Source: Axinella damicornis
Lineage: Eukaryota; Porifera; Demospongiae; Axinellida; Axinellidae
Length of the DNA: 64,000 nucleotides
Reading direction: 5' to 3'
Assembly: GCA_963931865.1 (NCBI GenBank)
Contig: OZ007513.1
Coordinates: 6,108,808-6,172,807 of the forward strand
The position numbers and the translations under genes are program-made. Under the pieces are notes generated by a model. That model was not told where the DNA came from. It saw only the letters and a program-made list of their open reading frames with translations, and made no database searches. Positions 1 through 11,456 of this stretch are shown piece by piece (position 1 is the first letter of the stretch; each line of letters begins with the position of its first letter).

Positions 1-322
1 AGTCACAGGCATCTAAAGTGGAGACAGCACTGGTGAGTCACAGCTACATGTAACCGGCAATGGACTGTGTCAGTGGGTATAAGGCTTTACAACGCAGCCT
101 ATAATCATTGAAAACAAACACTCATGACAGAACATCTGTGCAATAATGCTGTTTTGGGAAGCTTAACTATTAACGTACGTTCACGCTGTTTCAAAATATA
201 AAGAAGTAACTCCTTAATAACCGATATGGAATATTCAATACACGTTTCAGAGAATGTCAATGTCACATTTTGTGGGTGGTCAGCACACAAAGTTCAAAGT
301 GGGGTATACATGGAAAGCCCCC

Positions 323-323
<1 letters not shown>
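1..323. other. No gene seen
   Basis: Unique-looking A/T-rich sequence. I see no conserved exon or repeat here. Confidence 0.5.

Positions 324-364
<41 letters not shown>
324..364. repeat. Poly-C tract (41 nt)
   Basis: Uninterrupted run of 41 C. It is the first of about ten long G/C homopolymers in the window, and its true length is doubtful in any assembly. Confidence 0.95.
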
Positions 365-366
<2 letters not shown>

Positions 367-430
367 GTTGACTCACAGCACAATCTCATCCCACCTTCCA
401 ACTCCCCTCTCCCCCCACACACACACTTTC

Positions 431-620
431 TCAGGGAGGGAGGGAGGAAGGGAGGGGGGAGGGTGGGAGGGAGGGAGGGGGGAGAGTGGGAGGGAGGGAG
501 GGGGAAGAATGGGAGGGAGGGATCGAGGGAGGAGGGAGGGAGGGAGGGAGGGAGGGAGGGAGGGAGGGAGGGAGGGAGGGAGGGAGGGGGGGGGGGGGGA
601 GGTAGAGAGAGGGAGGGGGA
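431..620. repeat. (GGGA)n microsatellite
   Basis: Imperfect GGGA/GGGGA array, purest from about 530 to 590 and ending in a G run. Open frames on both strands here (Gly/Arg/Glu on one, Pro/Ser/Leu on the other) are by-products of the repeat. Confidence 0.95.
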
Positions 621-745
621 GAACAGAAGGGGGATATAAAGGGTAGGATGAGAGGAGGCACATAATCTACCCAATGTGTAGTAAACAGGGATAACTCAGT
701 ATCACACAGATATACATGTAGCGCCAACTCACGGTCCTTACATAC

Positions 746-896
746 CTTGTGACCTGCAGTGCTAGCTCCTGTCATCTTGCCTCTCCTGTACCAGGCATCC
801 TGCTCCATGAGGTTGCAGATATGCGTCTAGAGGGTGGGAGTGGGAGCATCCTCCACCATCTTGGTTTCATCAAAGGACCCCTCTCTTAATCGTGTC
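746..896 (-). pseudogene. Candidate exon of an unrecognised gene, with in-frame stop
   Basis: On the minus strand an AG acceptor (897-898) precedes 151 bp that end in CACAAG|GTATGT, a good donor. One frame reads TRLREGSFDETKMVEDAP, meets TAG at 827-829, then continues THICNLMEQDAWYRRGKMTG to the donor. The residues look like real protein (charged, non-repetitive), and the stop would be one base from CAG. I do not recognise the family. Using a later acceptor (CTCATGGAGCAG, near 806) would avoid the stop. Sequence error, alternative splicing or decay are all possible. Confidence 0.3.
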
Positions 897-944
897 CTTG
901 CGGAAGATTCTCCGGGTTAGGAGGTCAGTTAGTCATGCCCCTAC

Positions 945-980
945 CATTGACATCGGACTGCGTGGGGGTATATACAGATC
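945..980 (-). CDS. Candidate small exon upstream of the 746-896 exon
   Basis: A pyrimidine-rich tract and CCACCAG acceptor precede GATCTGTATATACCC..., which ends ATG|GTAGGG. Phase 0 gives DLYIPPRSPMSM. The phase does not join cleanly to the next candidate exon, so the link is tentative. Confidence 0.22.
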
Positions 981-1191
981 CTGGTGGAAAGACGGTGGGT
1001 GAGGGAGGATGGAGGGGGAGAGGTGGAGGGAGGAGAGGAGGGAGAGAACACATGTAAGAACCATAATGCATGTACAACTCTGAGCTGAATATACACTGTA
1101 ATCCCAACACACAGCACAGAATACCAACTGCCCAAGTACACACACAAACAGAGAGACAGAGCCATTGGCAGTGGCAGTGTGTGGCTGACAT

Positions 1192-2100
1192 ATATTATGT
1201 AGGGTTCCGCACAACATGCACTCTCCTGAATGGTTACACACACACACTGTCTGCAGTGTCAGAGTACCACTGTGGAGCCATAGTCATAACAGACAAGTCT
1301 GAATGGCTCTCGGACGCACACAGCATGTCATCTCACACACACACGACACATTACTACAGCCACTGACAGCCTGCAGCACAGTGCACCAACAGAATTCCGG
1401 CTATGGGAAACGTCCACTTCTCCCTCCCCCCTCACATCCCCTCCCTTGTCACACCATCTCCTCCCTTCCCCTCACCTGTGAGTATAGTTTTGGGTTGAAA
1501 ATGGCGAGGCCTAGAGGCATAGACAATAAAGCAGACTATGCTGGAGGGTGGAGTTTGGGGAAACTTCGACATCAACCTCACCATCCGACATCGTGGGTCG
1601 ACCCGCTCAGCACTTGGGGCCAGCCCCTCAGAGCCTTGAGTAGTCGCGGAGGTTTTGGTGAGTGACAGGTCAGACACCGAAGGGTGCTGCCTCAATCTCC
1701 AGCCCAGCCACTGCGTTCGTATATCGGAGTTTGACTTACTGAACTGTCCAATTATGCGACAAAAATAATTAACAATAATATTGAAATTTGGGTCCAGCCT
1801 AGCCCCACCCCCTTTCATTGTGGAAGCGCGCGCGCATGCGGATATGTCGGGCCAGCGCCTCTCGTAATCTCAACTTCCACCCGGAAGCTTCACCAGAGCC
1901 CTTCAATTATATAGGACCACATTTCCGAAGGTGAAGGTTTGACATCCTGACATGACATCCACCGTGCTGCAGTTTAGTGTTCCAGGGCATGCAGGGGTGC
2001 GGTACCCTCTTCCCTCCCCCCTTGGCCTATGTACCCTTCTCATTTTGGATGAGAATTCCCCGACCTTCCCACCAAGACCCAGGTGAGAGACTTCAGGTTG
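1192..2100. other. No confident gene; CpG-rich stretch near 1500-1870
   Basis: An ATGGCGAGGCC open frame at 1501 runs to a GTTTTG|GTGAGTGA donor-like site near 1660, and a (GC)n-rich patch follows at 1828-1840. This could be a first exon, but nothing in the peptide is recognisable. Confidence 0.25.
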
Positions 2101-2111
2101 TAGTTTTGAGG

Positions 2112-2384
2112 GAGCTGGTTCCCAGACCCTCCCCCATTATAGGGGAACGCAGATTTGCTGCTCCATCTGATTGATGTACAGTGTAGCGCTTGCATAGTCT
2201 CGGAGCCAGACCCTCCCCCTTTAGGGGAATGCAGATTTGCTGCTCCATCTGATTGATGTACAGTGTAGCGCTTGCATAGTCTCGGAGCCAGACCCTCCCC
2301 CTTTAGGGGAATGCAGATTTGCTGCTCCATCTGATTGATGTACAGTGTAGCACTTGCATAGTCTCGGAACCAGACCCTTCACAT
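2112..2384. repeat. 82-bp tandem repeat carrying a MITE terminus
   Basis: Units of exactly 82 bp: TGCATAGTCTCGG recurs at 2191, 2273 and 2355. Each unit starts with the TAGTCTCGGNNCCAGACCC terminus of the main inverted-repeat superfamily, then a segment ending GATTGATGTACAGTGTAGC. About 3.3 copies. Confidence 0.9.
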
Positions 2385-2504
2385 TGGGGAGGTGGAAGGG
2401 TATGGTTCTTGCAGTGATTACAGGCAGTTTCAACTGAAATATTATTGCGATGTGTGTAGGAGGCCTGTCCCTACACAGAGGCCCCTGTGTAATATAGTCT
2501 CGTT

Positions 2505-2552
2505 TAGTCTCGTTCCCAGACTGTGGTTGTTTGGGTCTGGGAACGAGACTAG
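2505..2552. mobile_element. Short TAGTCTCG hairpin (MITE)
   Basis: TAGTCTCGTTCCCAGAC ... GTCTGGGAACGAGACTA; nearly all stem with a short loop. Smallest member of the superfamily in this window. Confidence 0.8.
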
Positions 2553-2888
2553 TTATCGTTATGTTGACCAAGGCTGATACTCAGATTCTGGTTTTGTGGA
2601 CCTGCAATGCATGAAGGCAGCATGTAGAATCAAAAACTAAATGTGTGTAGTGGCTATCAATTCCACACTCCACCAACTGAAGCAACCAATTTCTGCAGTA
2701 CCTGTAGTGTGGAATGTGAATGAGTAGATCATACAAATTCCTTTCCCCTAATTGTCATACTGCACACACACACACATAACATTACATAACAGTGAAAAGC
2801 ACTTGAGCGCAATTACCTCAGCTGTTACGGAAACATGAGCCAAACTATGCCAGGACTGCTGTTCGGGCATTCACATGCAAGCAACGCA

Positions 2889-3066
2889 AACGGAAAAAAC
2901 ATTCGTCAGATGGGGCCATGCAGAAGGTACTACAGTGTACACAACTACAACGAAACCTTCAAACAATCCCCTAAACTGCAAGCTACTCCAGAATTCGCAT
3001 GCAGAACATTCCAGGATACAGCAAAAAAACGGAAAAATCATTTGTCAGATGGGGCCATGCAGAACA
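2889..3066. repeat. Spaced duplication, about 144 bp apart
   Basis: A segment of about 35 bp (CGGAAAAANATTYGTCAGAT then GGGGCCATGCAGAA) occurs at about 2890 and about 3034. No coding meaning seen. Confidence 0.7.
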
Positions 3067-3321
3067 AGGCATGAGACAGAAAAGATAGAAATGTAAGCCA
3101 GTCAGAAGAGAACACGTGCAGGAGCAAACAAAGAAGTGCATCAAGGATTCTACAAGATGTTTGGAACACACTACAGAAGGAATTGAAGGAGAAGGCTACA
3201 GACATTAAACGTATCTCATTGATAGGCACATATTTGGTTCCTGTGGAGATATAGGCGCATGTGGTATGTGGTCAGTTATGAATGCTTTTATCCAGTCAGG
3301 TCACGTCTGACATCCTTCTAT

Positions 3322-3354
<33 letters not shown>
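3322..3354. repeat. Poly-G tract
   Basis: Run of about 33 G within otherwise mixed sequence. Confidence 0.95.
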
Positions 3355-3357
<3 letters not shown>

Positions 3358-3448
3358 CGCACTGGTCGTATGTCACTAACGTACTCCCGCCCCTGGAATA
3401 TCCCACTTCAGACAGACATGCTTAAAGTCGTATAATTCGCTGGCTTAC

Positions 3449-3522
3449 CCCATCACAGTCTTGTTCCATAACCTCCACACTGGAAGCTCTTCCATGGAAC
3501 TCAGTAGCCCTGGTGGTATCGA
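3449..3522 (-). CDS. Candidate exon, unrecognised
   Basis: On the minus strand a good acceptor (CTTCTCTCATGCAG) and donor (GATGG|GTAAGC) bound 74 bp. Phase 0 reads SIPPGLLSSMEELPVWRLWN; another frame (DTTRATEFHGRASSVEVMEQ) is also open. No family recognised. Confidence 0.3.
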
Positions 3523-3774
3523 CTGCATGAGAGAAGACAAAGTGCTGATTAACTTGGCCACAAATACATAGCGTAAATGTTGAGGGTGCATGCAGAGCCC
3601 CACTCACCCAAATGGCAACTTCACTGGATTGACATGCTTTCATGTGCATGCAGCTAGACTACGGTAGGTGGACTGCCAAGGATGGCTAGTCACTTCACCC
3701 TGTGTCTACATAATACGAGAAAGTTCACTGCAAGAATTTCTCAACCCTCCCGCCCCACATTCCTGCAGTCTGAG

Positions 3775-4129
3775 AGGTTACGGGATACTCGGGTGTGTGC
3801 TGTGTATTGCAAGTGAATGCTGATCGAATTTGTAGCCAAAATTATTTTGGACCTGTTTAGATATTCATCAAGGAGGGCATGACGGAAGCTTTTCATGGCA
3901 AATTTATCTGCTGTCTCGCTGGAGAAAAGCAGTTATAATACTGTGAACTGAATTGCTCGGTTTTGGACAGCTATACATCATATCCATAGAAGCTTCCGTC
4001 ATGCCCTGCAGCTTGTGACAGTGCACCTCCACCGCCTGAATCAATTTGCTCATGCTCTTCGTACTTGAGAAATTCAGCATGCACTTGCAGTACATTTTGC
4101 ATGGCGCGAGCATGAGTATCTCGTAACCT
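3775..4129. mobile_element. Foldback element, GGTTACGGGATA family, copy 1
   Basis: Left arm AGGTTACGGGATACTCG..., right arm ...GAGTATCTCGTAACCT. GACGGAAGCTT and its inverse AAGCTTCCGTCATGCCCTGC lie inside. Related copies are at 40753-41127 and 41887-42302. Non-coding. Confidence 0.75.
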
Positions 4130-4300
4130 ACTATCAACAGTGGTTATCACATCGCTAATATCTCGTAACCTTAAATCTTTTAGGCCCAAATTTCTTTCTC
4201 TAGGTATTCCTCTCTAGCACCAGTAACAGACTAGCCACATGACAAAACCTCAGCTAACACTCTCAGCAGAGTCTGAAAACAAGTTGGGACTTAAACTGTG

Positions 4301-4918
4301 ATGCTATTCAGAATAGCACCACACAATGGTTTTCTTGGGACCCCACACAAGGAGAAAGGCTAACAAAATTCTTGCATGTACCCCCAAGGAATTTGTACAA
4401 TCTGATTGAATCACGTCAAGAGTGCATAATAATAAGAAGAGAGTATCGAACTCGCTATAGGCTACGTTGAATGTATGCGGAAAGTAACGTGACATCCAGT
4501 ATGGTGCACGTGATCCACACGGACTCGTCAACTATTGTACTCCCCGATATGGCCGAGTTTACTTGCTGCACGCACGCCTTGATCGTCGAGTCAAACAGGC
4601 TAGCTAGCTGTGGTACGGTAGCCATGGCGTCTATGTCAGGTAAGATTGTGTTTTTGACATTAGCACTATACCGGATGTCACGTTACTTTTGACATACATT
4701 CCTATAGCGAGTTCGATACTCTCTTCTTATTATTATACACTCTTGATCACGTGTACTGGCTTCCTCACTACAAATTACCCAACAGTAAGTCAACGAACAA
4801 GGAAGGGAAGTGGCTACTCAAAAGGAGGGTGGGTCTATTTTCCTGTGCGCTGGGAAGCTACTATGCAGCTGGAGTTCATTGCAATTGGGGTGCTCATTGT
4901 ATGATCCAGAATAGCACC
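4301..4918. mobile_element. Foldback element with internal ATG and splice donor
   Basis: AGAATAGCACC flanks both ends. The best inverted arms are 4418-4490 and 4660-4748 (AAGAAGAGAGTATCGAACTC, inverted). The loop has ATGGCGTCTATGTCAG|GTAAGA at 4624-4645, a plausible short first exon (MASMS) in a CpG-containing context. Whether it is ever a first exon is unknown. Confidence 0.6.
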
Positions 4919-5334
4919 CTGGACTGCGGAGCCCAGACACGGCCATGCTGTTCGCACCCTCCGGGTGCACCCACCCACCTCCCCCTGTCCCACCCTTTCT
5001 GCTGTCACAGAACTAGGACATTGCCGGATGTGACATCATGAAGCTGAAAGTCTCATGACGCCATATGGCATCATTAGGGCTAACGTGCTTGAGATAGTAG
5101 TAGTTTCCAAGTTACCCACAAAAAAGTGGGGAGCCACGCATGCGCAAACAGTGGATACCAGACGCTATTCTCCCCAATAACCGAGCGCCTGGGAATGAGG
5201 CTAGGTTTGCTTCAGTCAAAACCTAGCCATGAAATAGTGAATGGAACGGCAAATTGTGTCAACAGCTCTGCTTCACAAAAAAAGTGTGGATTTTTATTTA
5301 TTTTATGAGAAACCACCATGTAGAGTGGCTAACG

Positions 5335-5587
5335 AGGTAACCGGAATAGCATGAATGCTAATATTAACCAGTACCCCGGGACCAACGGCTTTACATCCCC
5401 TCCGAAGGATGCGGTGTGAACTGTATCTGGTGAAAACACCTTCAAGAACACACCTACTCATTTTTAAGGGTAGAGCTGAGTCAACTCCTAGGAGAGAAAG
5501 AAAATCTCTCCTATGGCAATGGTGGGATTCGAACCTGCAACCTTCAGATTAGCAGTCGGATGCTTTAACCGCTAGGCCACCAGCCAC
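5335..5587 (-). mobile_element. tRNA-derived SINE
   Basis: Read on the minus strand, 5587-5511 resembles a tRNA(Ser-GCT)-like head. It has an A box TGGCCTAGCGGTTAAAGC, an anticodon-loop-like CTGCTAA and a perfect B box GGTTCGAATCC. Acceptor and T-stem pairing are broken, so it is not a working tRNA. About 170 bp of unrelated body follows, as in SINEs. Confidence 0.6.
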
Positions 5588-5599
5588 CCCTGAGTCTCA

Positions 5600-6240
5600 C
5601 TCTCTATTGTGCTATGAGTATTGGGACATTCTGTGTACACTTACGTGAGGTTGTAGGAGTTGTAACGCCTCGTCTTCAACAGAGGAGAGGGAGAGGAACC
5701 CCAAGTGTGGTTCCCTCTGCTCAATCTCCAGTGGGTCCACTAGCATTTCCAGAGGAGAGGAGTACCTTGTAAGGACCCACTCGGGGTAGTAACACGGTGC
5801 TGGACTTGTTCCTAGGAACACTCCTTCGACGTTGTGAGGTGTGCCCAAGGTTCTGGCAGGGGTGCCTCAGGATATCAGGATGCAGCCTACGCTGGTAGGC
5901 TGATAGTGCTGGCTGGGAGGCTGGGGAGAGAGAGCGGGGGGCGCAGTCACAAAGGGTCTCCCACGGTATAATATCTAGAGTTTCCGGGGCTTACAGCAAT
6001 TATGCAGTGAAGTGGGTTGGGTAACTTCAGTGTTCTCGCTGCTCAGGCCTCTCGACTCTCACGATTTGACGTGACACCATAGATCTCTCGCTCCGGAAGC
6101 TACGCCCCGCCCCCAACTTTCGGAGCTAGAGAAGGCTCGATAGACTAGGGTGTGTCTGCATAATTGCCCAGTGGGTGTGTAGTCCTGCTTGGACCTGTAC
6201 CCGTACCTGGTATATACCCCGGACTCACGGGAAATTAATT
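5600..6240. other. No gene seen (upstream of TAF9)
   Basis: Mixed sequence with CpG-containing patches near 5920-6120. It may hold the TAF9 promoter or first exon, but I could not find a conserved N-terminal exon. Confidence 0.4.
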
Positions 6241-6250
6241 TTTTTATCAG

Positions 6251-6393
6251 AACTGCCAAACCTGACTGAATGGATATCGATGGCACTGCCTGGGCCCAGA
6301 GATGCCGCCGTAATCATATGGAAGCAGTCCTTAAGGAAATGGGAGTCGAACACTATGACCGTAGTGTGGTGTACGTATCGGAATTCAGCTATA
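6251..6393 (+). CDS. TAF9: TAF9 exon, first half of histone fold (frameshifted)
   Basis: TAF9 is a histone-fold subunit of TFIID and SAGA that pairs with TAF6 in the nucleus. After a strong pyrimidine tract and TTATCAG acceptor, one frame gives MALPGPRDAAVI. The next frame gives MEAVLKEMGVEHYDRSVV, then SEFSY, matching the first helices of the TAF9 fold (family pattern: ..DA....ILK.MGV..Y.PRVV.Q.LEF.YRY). The frame changes near 6313 (ATC AT|ATG), as if one base were missing. The donor AGCTATA|GTGAGT leaves one base. Joined to the exon at 13526 it gives ..EFSY-R-YITTILEDA, exactly the family signature, so phase confirms the splice. A 384-bp MITE begins 48 bp past the donor. The start codon could be ATG 6280 or lie further upstream. 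Confidence 0.8.
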
Positions 6394-6441
6394 GTGAGTG
6401 TACATGTATACACGTACGTCATGTTGTATGTGAGGCATGGA

Positions 6442-6825
6442 TAGTCTCGGAACCAGACCCTTCGTGCGGGGGAGGAGGAAAGGGTCTGGGCACCATCTTA
6501 CATTCGAGTTGTCCCCAGGTCGGAATGTTGACCTAACGAATCAGAAGCGTTGATCGCGAATGACGTCAGGGAAATGATTTTTCTCCAGGCTTTCTGTGTA
6601 GCCAGTGACTAGACATGGCGAATTGCTGTGCCGTACCGCGTTACCCGCGAGCGACTGACAAAAGTCGAGGAGAGCAACGAGCAGATCGACTGTGATCGTA
6701 CGCGTGGTATCGCAGTTGATCGCTAATTACCACGCATAATTACGTTCCATGAGGACAACTCGAATGTAGGAACGTGCCCAGACCCTTTCCTCCTCCCCCA
6801 CCTGAAGGGTCTGGTTCCGAGACTA
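6442..6825. mobile_element. MITE, TAGTCTCGG family, with 9-bp target duplication
   Basis: Ends TAGTCTCGGAACCAGACCC ... GGGTCTGGTTCCGAGACTA with arms of about 50 bp. The flanking direct repeat AGGCATGGA is identical on both sides (6433-6441, 6826-6834). A decayed relative lies at 52362-52704. Sits in the TAF9 intron. Confidence 0.9.
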
Positions 6826-6991
6826 AGGCATGGACACTACAAATAGTGTATTGTCCATGATCGAGGGGTGGCATTGTCTTGGAATCAGACCCTTGCACGT
6901 AGATGATGAACCCTTCGCACGGCAGTAAGGGGTGAGTGTAAAACATAGAGTCGGTAGACTCTATAAATTATGTGTAGGGATATGGATACAA

Positions 6992-7614
6992 CTAGTCTCA
7001 CATGGCCCAGACCCTTCCTGCGACGATTGGTGGGGCCGGGCGAAAGGGGAGGGGAGGGAGGAAGAAGGGTCTGGTGACTTTGAACAAGATGCAGTTGCAC
7101 AATGGAATGTAATTATTGAAATAATCTTCCGTAAACGTAATATTGCATGTGACTTACCTCAAGTATAGTAGTTGATTGAGCACAGAGCTACAGCCATTGC
7201 TATCAAGGAAGAGCGCTGCACTGTCTGCCTCAAAGACTTGCCGAAGAGTAGTACGCGAAGGAGACTTAACAGTGAGACATTCCAGAACACGTGTGGAGAC
7301 TCACAGAGACGTCCCTATTGCATGCAAATTATCTTCGCTTTGTTTGGGCATCAACTGCCTGTAGCCTAGCTGTGAAGCCGCTAAGGAGGTAGTCCTGATT
7401 CTTCTCGCCATGCCACTATAAATCTAGTCACGCGCTCAAAGCGGATATCGTGCCACAAATTACATGCTGCTTCAATCTGGTTGGCTCTACCAGCATTCCG
7501 GCAGAGCCAACAACATCCTCTTCAGAGTCACCAGACCCTTTGTCTTCCCTCCTCCCCTCCTCCCGCCCCGCCCCACTGATCGTTGCAGGAAGGGTCTGGG
7601 CCACGCAAGACTAG
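6992..7614. mobile_element. Foldback element with 9-bp target duplication
   Basis: Left CTAGTCTCACATGGCCCAGA..., right TCTGGGCCACGCAAGACTAG, with arms of about 85 bp rich in pyrimidine/purine. Direct repeat GGATACAAC on both sides. Its right arm became part of the tandem duplication that follows. Confidence 0.85.
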
Positions 7615-8099
7615 GATACAACGTACGTGCAATCAAAAGCATTATATACGTAGGTACATACCGGAACATGTCACACTCAGAAATGTTGATGGGAATGTTC
7701 GTAGGTACGTACCGGAACATGTCACGCTCAGAAATGTTGATGGGAATGTTGCAGGTGTCCTGCCGGCCAATTGAGTTTTATTTGCCGCAAGGGCTCGACG
7801 GTACGAGAAGAAGTACAGACCCTTTGTCTTCCCTCCTCCCCTCCTCCCGCCCCGCCCCACTGATCGTTGCAGGAAGGGTCTGGGCCACGCAAGACTAGGA
7901 TACAACGTACGTGCAATCAAAAACATTATATACGTAGGTACGTACCGGAACATGTCACGCTCAGAAATGTTGATGGGAATGTTCGTAGGTACGTACCGGA
8001 ACATGTCACGCTCAGAAATGTTGATGGGAATGTTGCTGGTGTCCTGCCGGCCAATTGAGTTTTATTTGCCGCAAGGGCTCGACGGTACGAGAAGAAGTA
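7532..8099. repeat. 284-bp tandem duplication with nested 51-bp repeats
   Basis: CAGACCCTTTGTCTTCCCTC recurs at 7532 and 7816, and both units end CGACGGTACGAGAAGAAGTA. Each unit holds two copies of a segment of about 51 bp, CGTAGGTACGTACCGGAACA through GATGGGAATGTT. The unit includes the right terminus of the preceding foldback element. Confidence 0.95.
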
Positions 8100-8779
8100 T
8101 ATGCAACCCACCCTTCTGCTAGCCTCATTCCCAGGTTCGCACGGGGCCTGGGAATGCCCAGTTGATCTATACTTGCCCCAGTTAGGAGATGATGTTGCTT
8201 GCATCTCCAAAGTTCTGTCTGCACCATGCGTATATACACCAGCTGCTTGTCGGTCCAGTAGCGCTTCCTGTTGATGCTATCGGGTTTCCAGGTCAATGAT
8301 ACGATCAGTGGCGGTACTAGGGTGGGGCGGAGGGGGGCGTGAGCTCCCCCAACACCACCCTAGAAAAAAAAAACGTATGCAGACTACATAAACGTGCACT
8401 GCCTGTATAGAGCCAGTTCAACTGTGAGTTAAGACTTACCTCTAGCAGCAGTTTATTGTGTACAGTCAGTCAGTCAGTTTAATGTCCCCCCAACCTTCTA
8501 TTGCTGTGCACGCCTGTGATGGATACGATGGCACGCTTTGTTTCGACAACCGGTAGCCAACTCTGACTCTAGCTAGCTAATGAGCTAGGTTTACATTAGC
8601 AACCACATTGGTGAATATGACGTCATACGATGATGAATTAGTTTACATTAGCAACCAAAATTGGGTATGACATGAAAACATTAGAACCAAGTAACTTGGT
8701 AGTGTAGCTACATAGCTAGCTGCAACGTGTTATGCAGTCTGTACAGGTTTCGTGCATGGTTGCCAGTCTACACAATAAT
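8100..8779. other. Intron-like sequence, no gene seen
   Basis: Within the large TAF9 intron. A CCTAGCCTCATTCCCAGG-like MITE terminus is present near 8115. No conserved exon. Confidence 0.4.
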
Positions 8780-9195
8780 GTTCCATGCATGGATGTTCCA
8801 GTTGCATGCTAGCCTCGCACCCAGGCCTTCTCACCCCACCGTTTGTTGCTTGCAGTACTAGCATGGGGGAAGGCCTGATAAACATGTCACGTGACATACC
8901 TGTACATTGGAAGAGTTGCACATTCTTTCTGTACAGCTCTCGGTCAGCTTTCTGAACCCAAGAAACGTCACCAACATGAGTCTGCCTGATGTTGACCACT
9001 CAGTGGCCCATGGCTGCGACTTGTGGCACTCCGAAGCACCCAAATCACAATGTATGTATGTCACTGCACATGACAAGTTTACCAGGCCTTCCCCTGTGTT
9101 AGTACCGCGCAAACGACAAATGCTGGGGTAAGAAGGCCTGGGTATAACGGAAGCATGCTACTGGTAACCATGCAAGTGTGATGGAACATGCATGC
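8780..9195. mobile_element. Foldback element, TAGCCTCG superfamily relative
   Basis: Left GCATGCTAGCCTCGCACCCA and GCCTTC, right GAAGGCCTGGGTATAACG then GCATGCTA; outer arms TTCCATGCATGG / ATGGAACATGCATG. Paired GGCCTTCCCC / GGGGGAAGGCC lie inside. Confidence 0.65.
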
Positions 9196-9542
9196 TTCAG
9201 GTGCTGACAAAATTAATGTGTCATGAAGGCTCTTGTGCTAGGCCTGGGCATATAATGATGCTTTTGCAGCACTGCTCATTAAATTAGCCAATTATAGAGG
9301 AAAATGCTCATGAAAATGCTGATTTCATTTAACTTGCCTGCTGAGCGACTGAGCCAGGTAATTATAGGCAGGAGTTAGACTAGGTCTATCGTCACGAGTC
9401 AGACTAGGTCTATCGTCACTACCACTAAGTCTATCATTACTATCGCTAGGTCTGTCACTGTCATCCATTTTCTGCCAGCGTGCAAGTGATCAAAATAATG
9501 TAATGCTCGCCTTATATGCCCAGCCCTATCTTGTGCAGTGCA

Positions 9543-9645
9543 AAAGCTACAAAGTACATGTATACACACCCTGAGTTAGAAGCTGGACAGCAGCATCTAA
9601 CTCGTTTTCTCAGGATGTGTATACATGTACTTTGTGGCTTTTTGA
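9543..9645. repeat. Perfect-arm hairpin of about 100 bp
   Basis: AAAGYTACAAAGTACATGTA...CCTGAG pairs with its inverse ending TACATGTACTTTGTGGCTTT; the loop is about 40 bp. MITE-like. Confidence 0.7.
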
Positions 9646-9649
9646 GTTG

Positions 9650-10368
9650 GAGCTGCATGGATAACATTTTGTCTCGGCACCGAAGTGCCGAGACACAGTG
9701 CTAGATGCGTAGGTATGTACGTGGTACATGTGTACGTGGTACGTACGTCGCTTTTCGCAATGCGCCTGTGCAAATGCTGCATACACTCTTAATAGGGTGT
9801 CAAACGTATTTATAGCCTGCAAGTAAATCCTCAAAAGTGATTATGGGTTTGCATGGCTGCTCATGAATCCTCTTACCAAGAATACTCACTCATCCATAGC
9901 TACACAGTGTGCTGCACTCAGCTCTAGCTAGCTATATAGATAAGTGCTGAAAGAATTGGCCAAGGTGTTGTCTAGGTCCATTTATGAATTAAAACGGCCC
10001 ACCTGGCTCTGACTAAACATCAAGCCCAGACACAACCATACTGCTTTTACCCTTGGGGTGAACATTCCCACCTCACCCTGACCCACCCCATGCCTTGCTC
10101 AAACAGAAACTCCCAGGATACTGACACTGACTTCAGCTGAAAGTCTCATAGCTAACAGGTTTTGCAGCCATAAAGGGTTAAGCAGCTGCCATGTCCTCTG
10201 CATGATTCTAGCTGATACCAAGTCATGCCAAGACACATCAAGTCTTTTAAAGACTCACTTGTTAAGGTAGCTATGGTAGCTATGTGGTGACATGCAGTAT
10301 AAAAGAACGTGTCACAACCATGTTTTCCAAGCTAGCTAGCTAGCTAGCTAGCTAGGTGGATCAGACTT
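9650..10368. other. Intron-like sequence, no gene seen
   Basis: Includes a GTAC-rich patch (9715-9750) and a TAGC run near 10330-10352. No coding signal. Confidence 0.4.
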
Positions 10369-10570
10369 ACAAGGTTGTCACAAGGTTGGCAAGTTAACTG
10401 TACTAGGTTGTCACAAGCTTATTGAAATCATGCAAGTTGTCACAAGCTTGTTGAAATCATGCAAGGTTGTCACAAGCTTGTTTGGACCATGTACATGCAT
10501 GTAGAAGGTTGTCACAAGGCTGGTGACCTTGTCACAACCTTTCCACCAGGTTGTAACAAGCTTGGCATTT
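10369..10570. repeat. Degenerate tandem repeat, AAGGTTGTCACAAGCTTG unit
   Basis: AGGTTGTCACAAG recurs at least six times at irregular spacing (about 32-45 bp). Confidence 0.8.
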
Positions 10571-11187
10571 CTATGTGGATATGCATGAAAACAGCAGCAT
10601 TTACAACTGAGTGCTGCACAACCCTATCCCTTTTTCACAGTTTCAAAGTCTCACACCAGGCAGTTGCAGCTACCCACTCAAAAGTTATGGCTTCAAATTG
10701 GCACGCCATTTTTCTTCATTTGTATGCATGCGTACCTCATACGTAATTGTTACTCAAGATTGCTGAATTAGAATCACAGCCGGGAAGAACATTATATGCG
10801 TTGTGTTGTCAATCAAATGAGGCCCTTCACAAGACTGAGGTAAGTCTCTGTGCGTATAATTTAGCTCTTGTATTATGTGAGCACGGTGAATGCCTATCTC
10901 AAGACAAGTGTGGTTACAAGTGACAACATATGAATGTCCCTATGGTAAACTGCCTATGGTCTTCAGACAGGGAGAGCTGGCTTTGTCATCCACCCAGGGA
11001 AGGGGTGACTCGAGATTCCCGGGCCTGATTCTTCAGCCAAAGCTGGAATGTAATACCTGAGTAACATAGGTATACCTATGCAAGGACACCTATTGCCTAG
11101 TTGCCTGTGATGTCACTGACTACTGCTTTGTTTGATCAAACTGCTGCTAAATAAGCAAGTGAATAAAAATGTAACAGGATGTACATG
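10571..11187. other. Intron-like sequence, no gene seen
   Basis: No conserved exon or clear repeat. Confidence 0.35.
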
Positions 11188-11456
11188 TAGGGATACCAGA
11201 AAGGCAAAAAGTAAGGAGACAAGGAACAAAAATGTAGGGATGATCACACATAGTATACAATCCCCCTACATATTTTTGTTCATTATACACATACGTACGT
11301 GGAAAAATATCTCTGTACATAATTATATTTGTTCATTATAGACATATTATACTGGAAATGATCTCTGTAGGCGGGATTGTATACTTCAGTGTTATGTGCA
11401 ATCATCTCTCCCATGTTTCCTTACTTTTTGCTGTTCTGGTGGTATCCCTACATCTG
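11188..11456. mobile_element. Foldback element, TGTAGGGATACCAG family, copy 1
   Basis: Left ATGTAGGGATACCAGAAAGG then CAAAAAGTAAGGA; right TCCTTACTTTTTGCTGTTCT then GGTATCCCTACAT; arms over 60 bp. A shorter relative with a poly-C core is at 15988-16175. Confidence 0.8.

Noticed and set aside
226..808. Overlapping Pro-, Gly- and Arg-rich frames on both strands
   Set aside because: Poly-C and GGGA microsatellite translations.
5511..5587. Functional tRNA-Ser(GCT) on the minus strand
   Set aside because: The B box is perfect, but T-stem and acceptor pairing have several mismatches and SINE body sequence follows.
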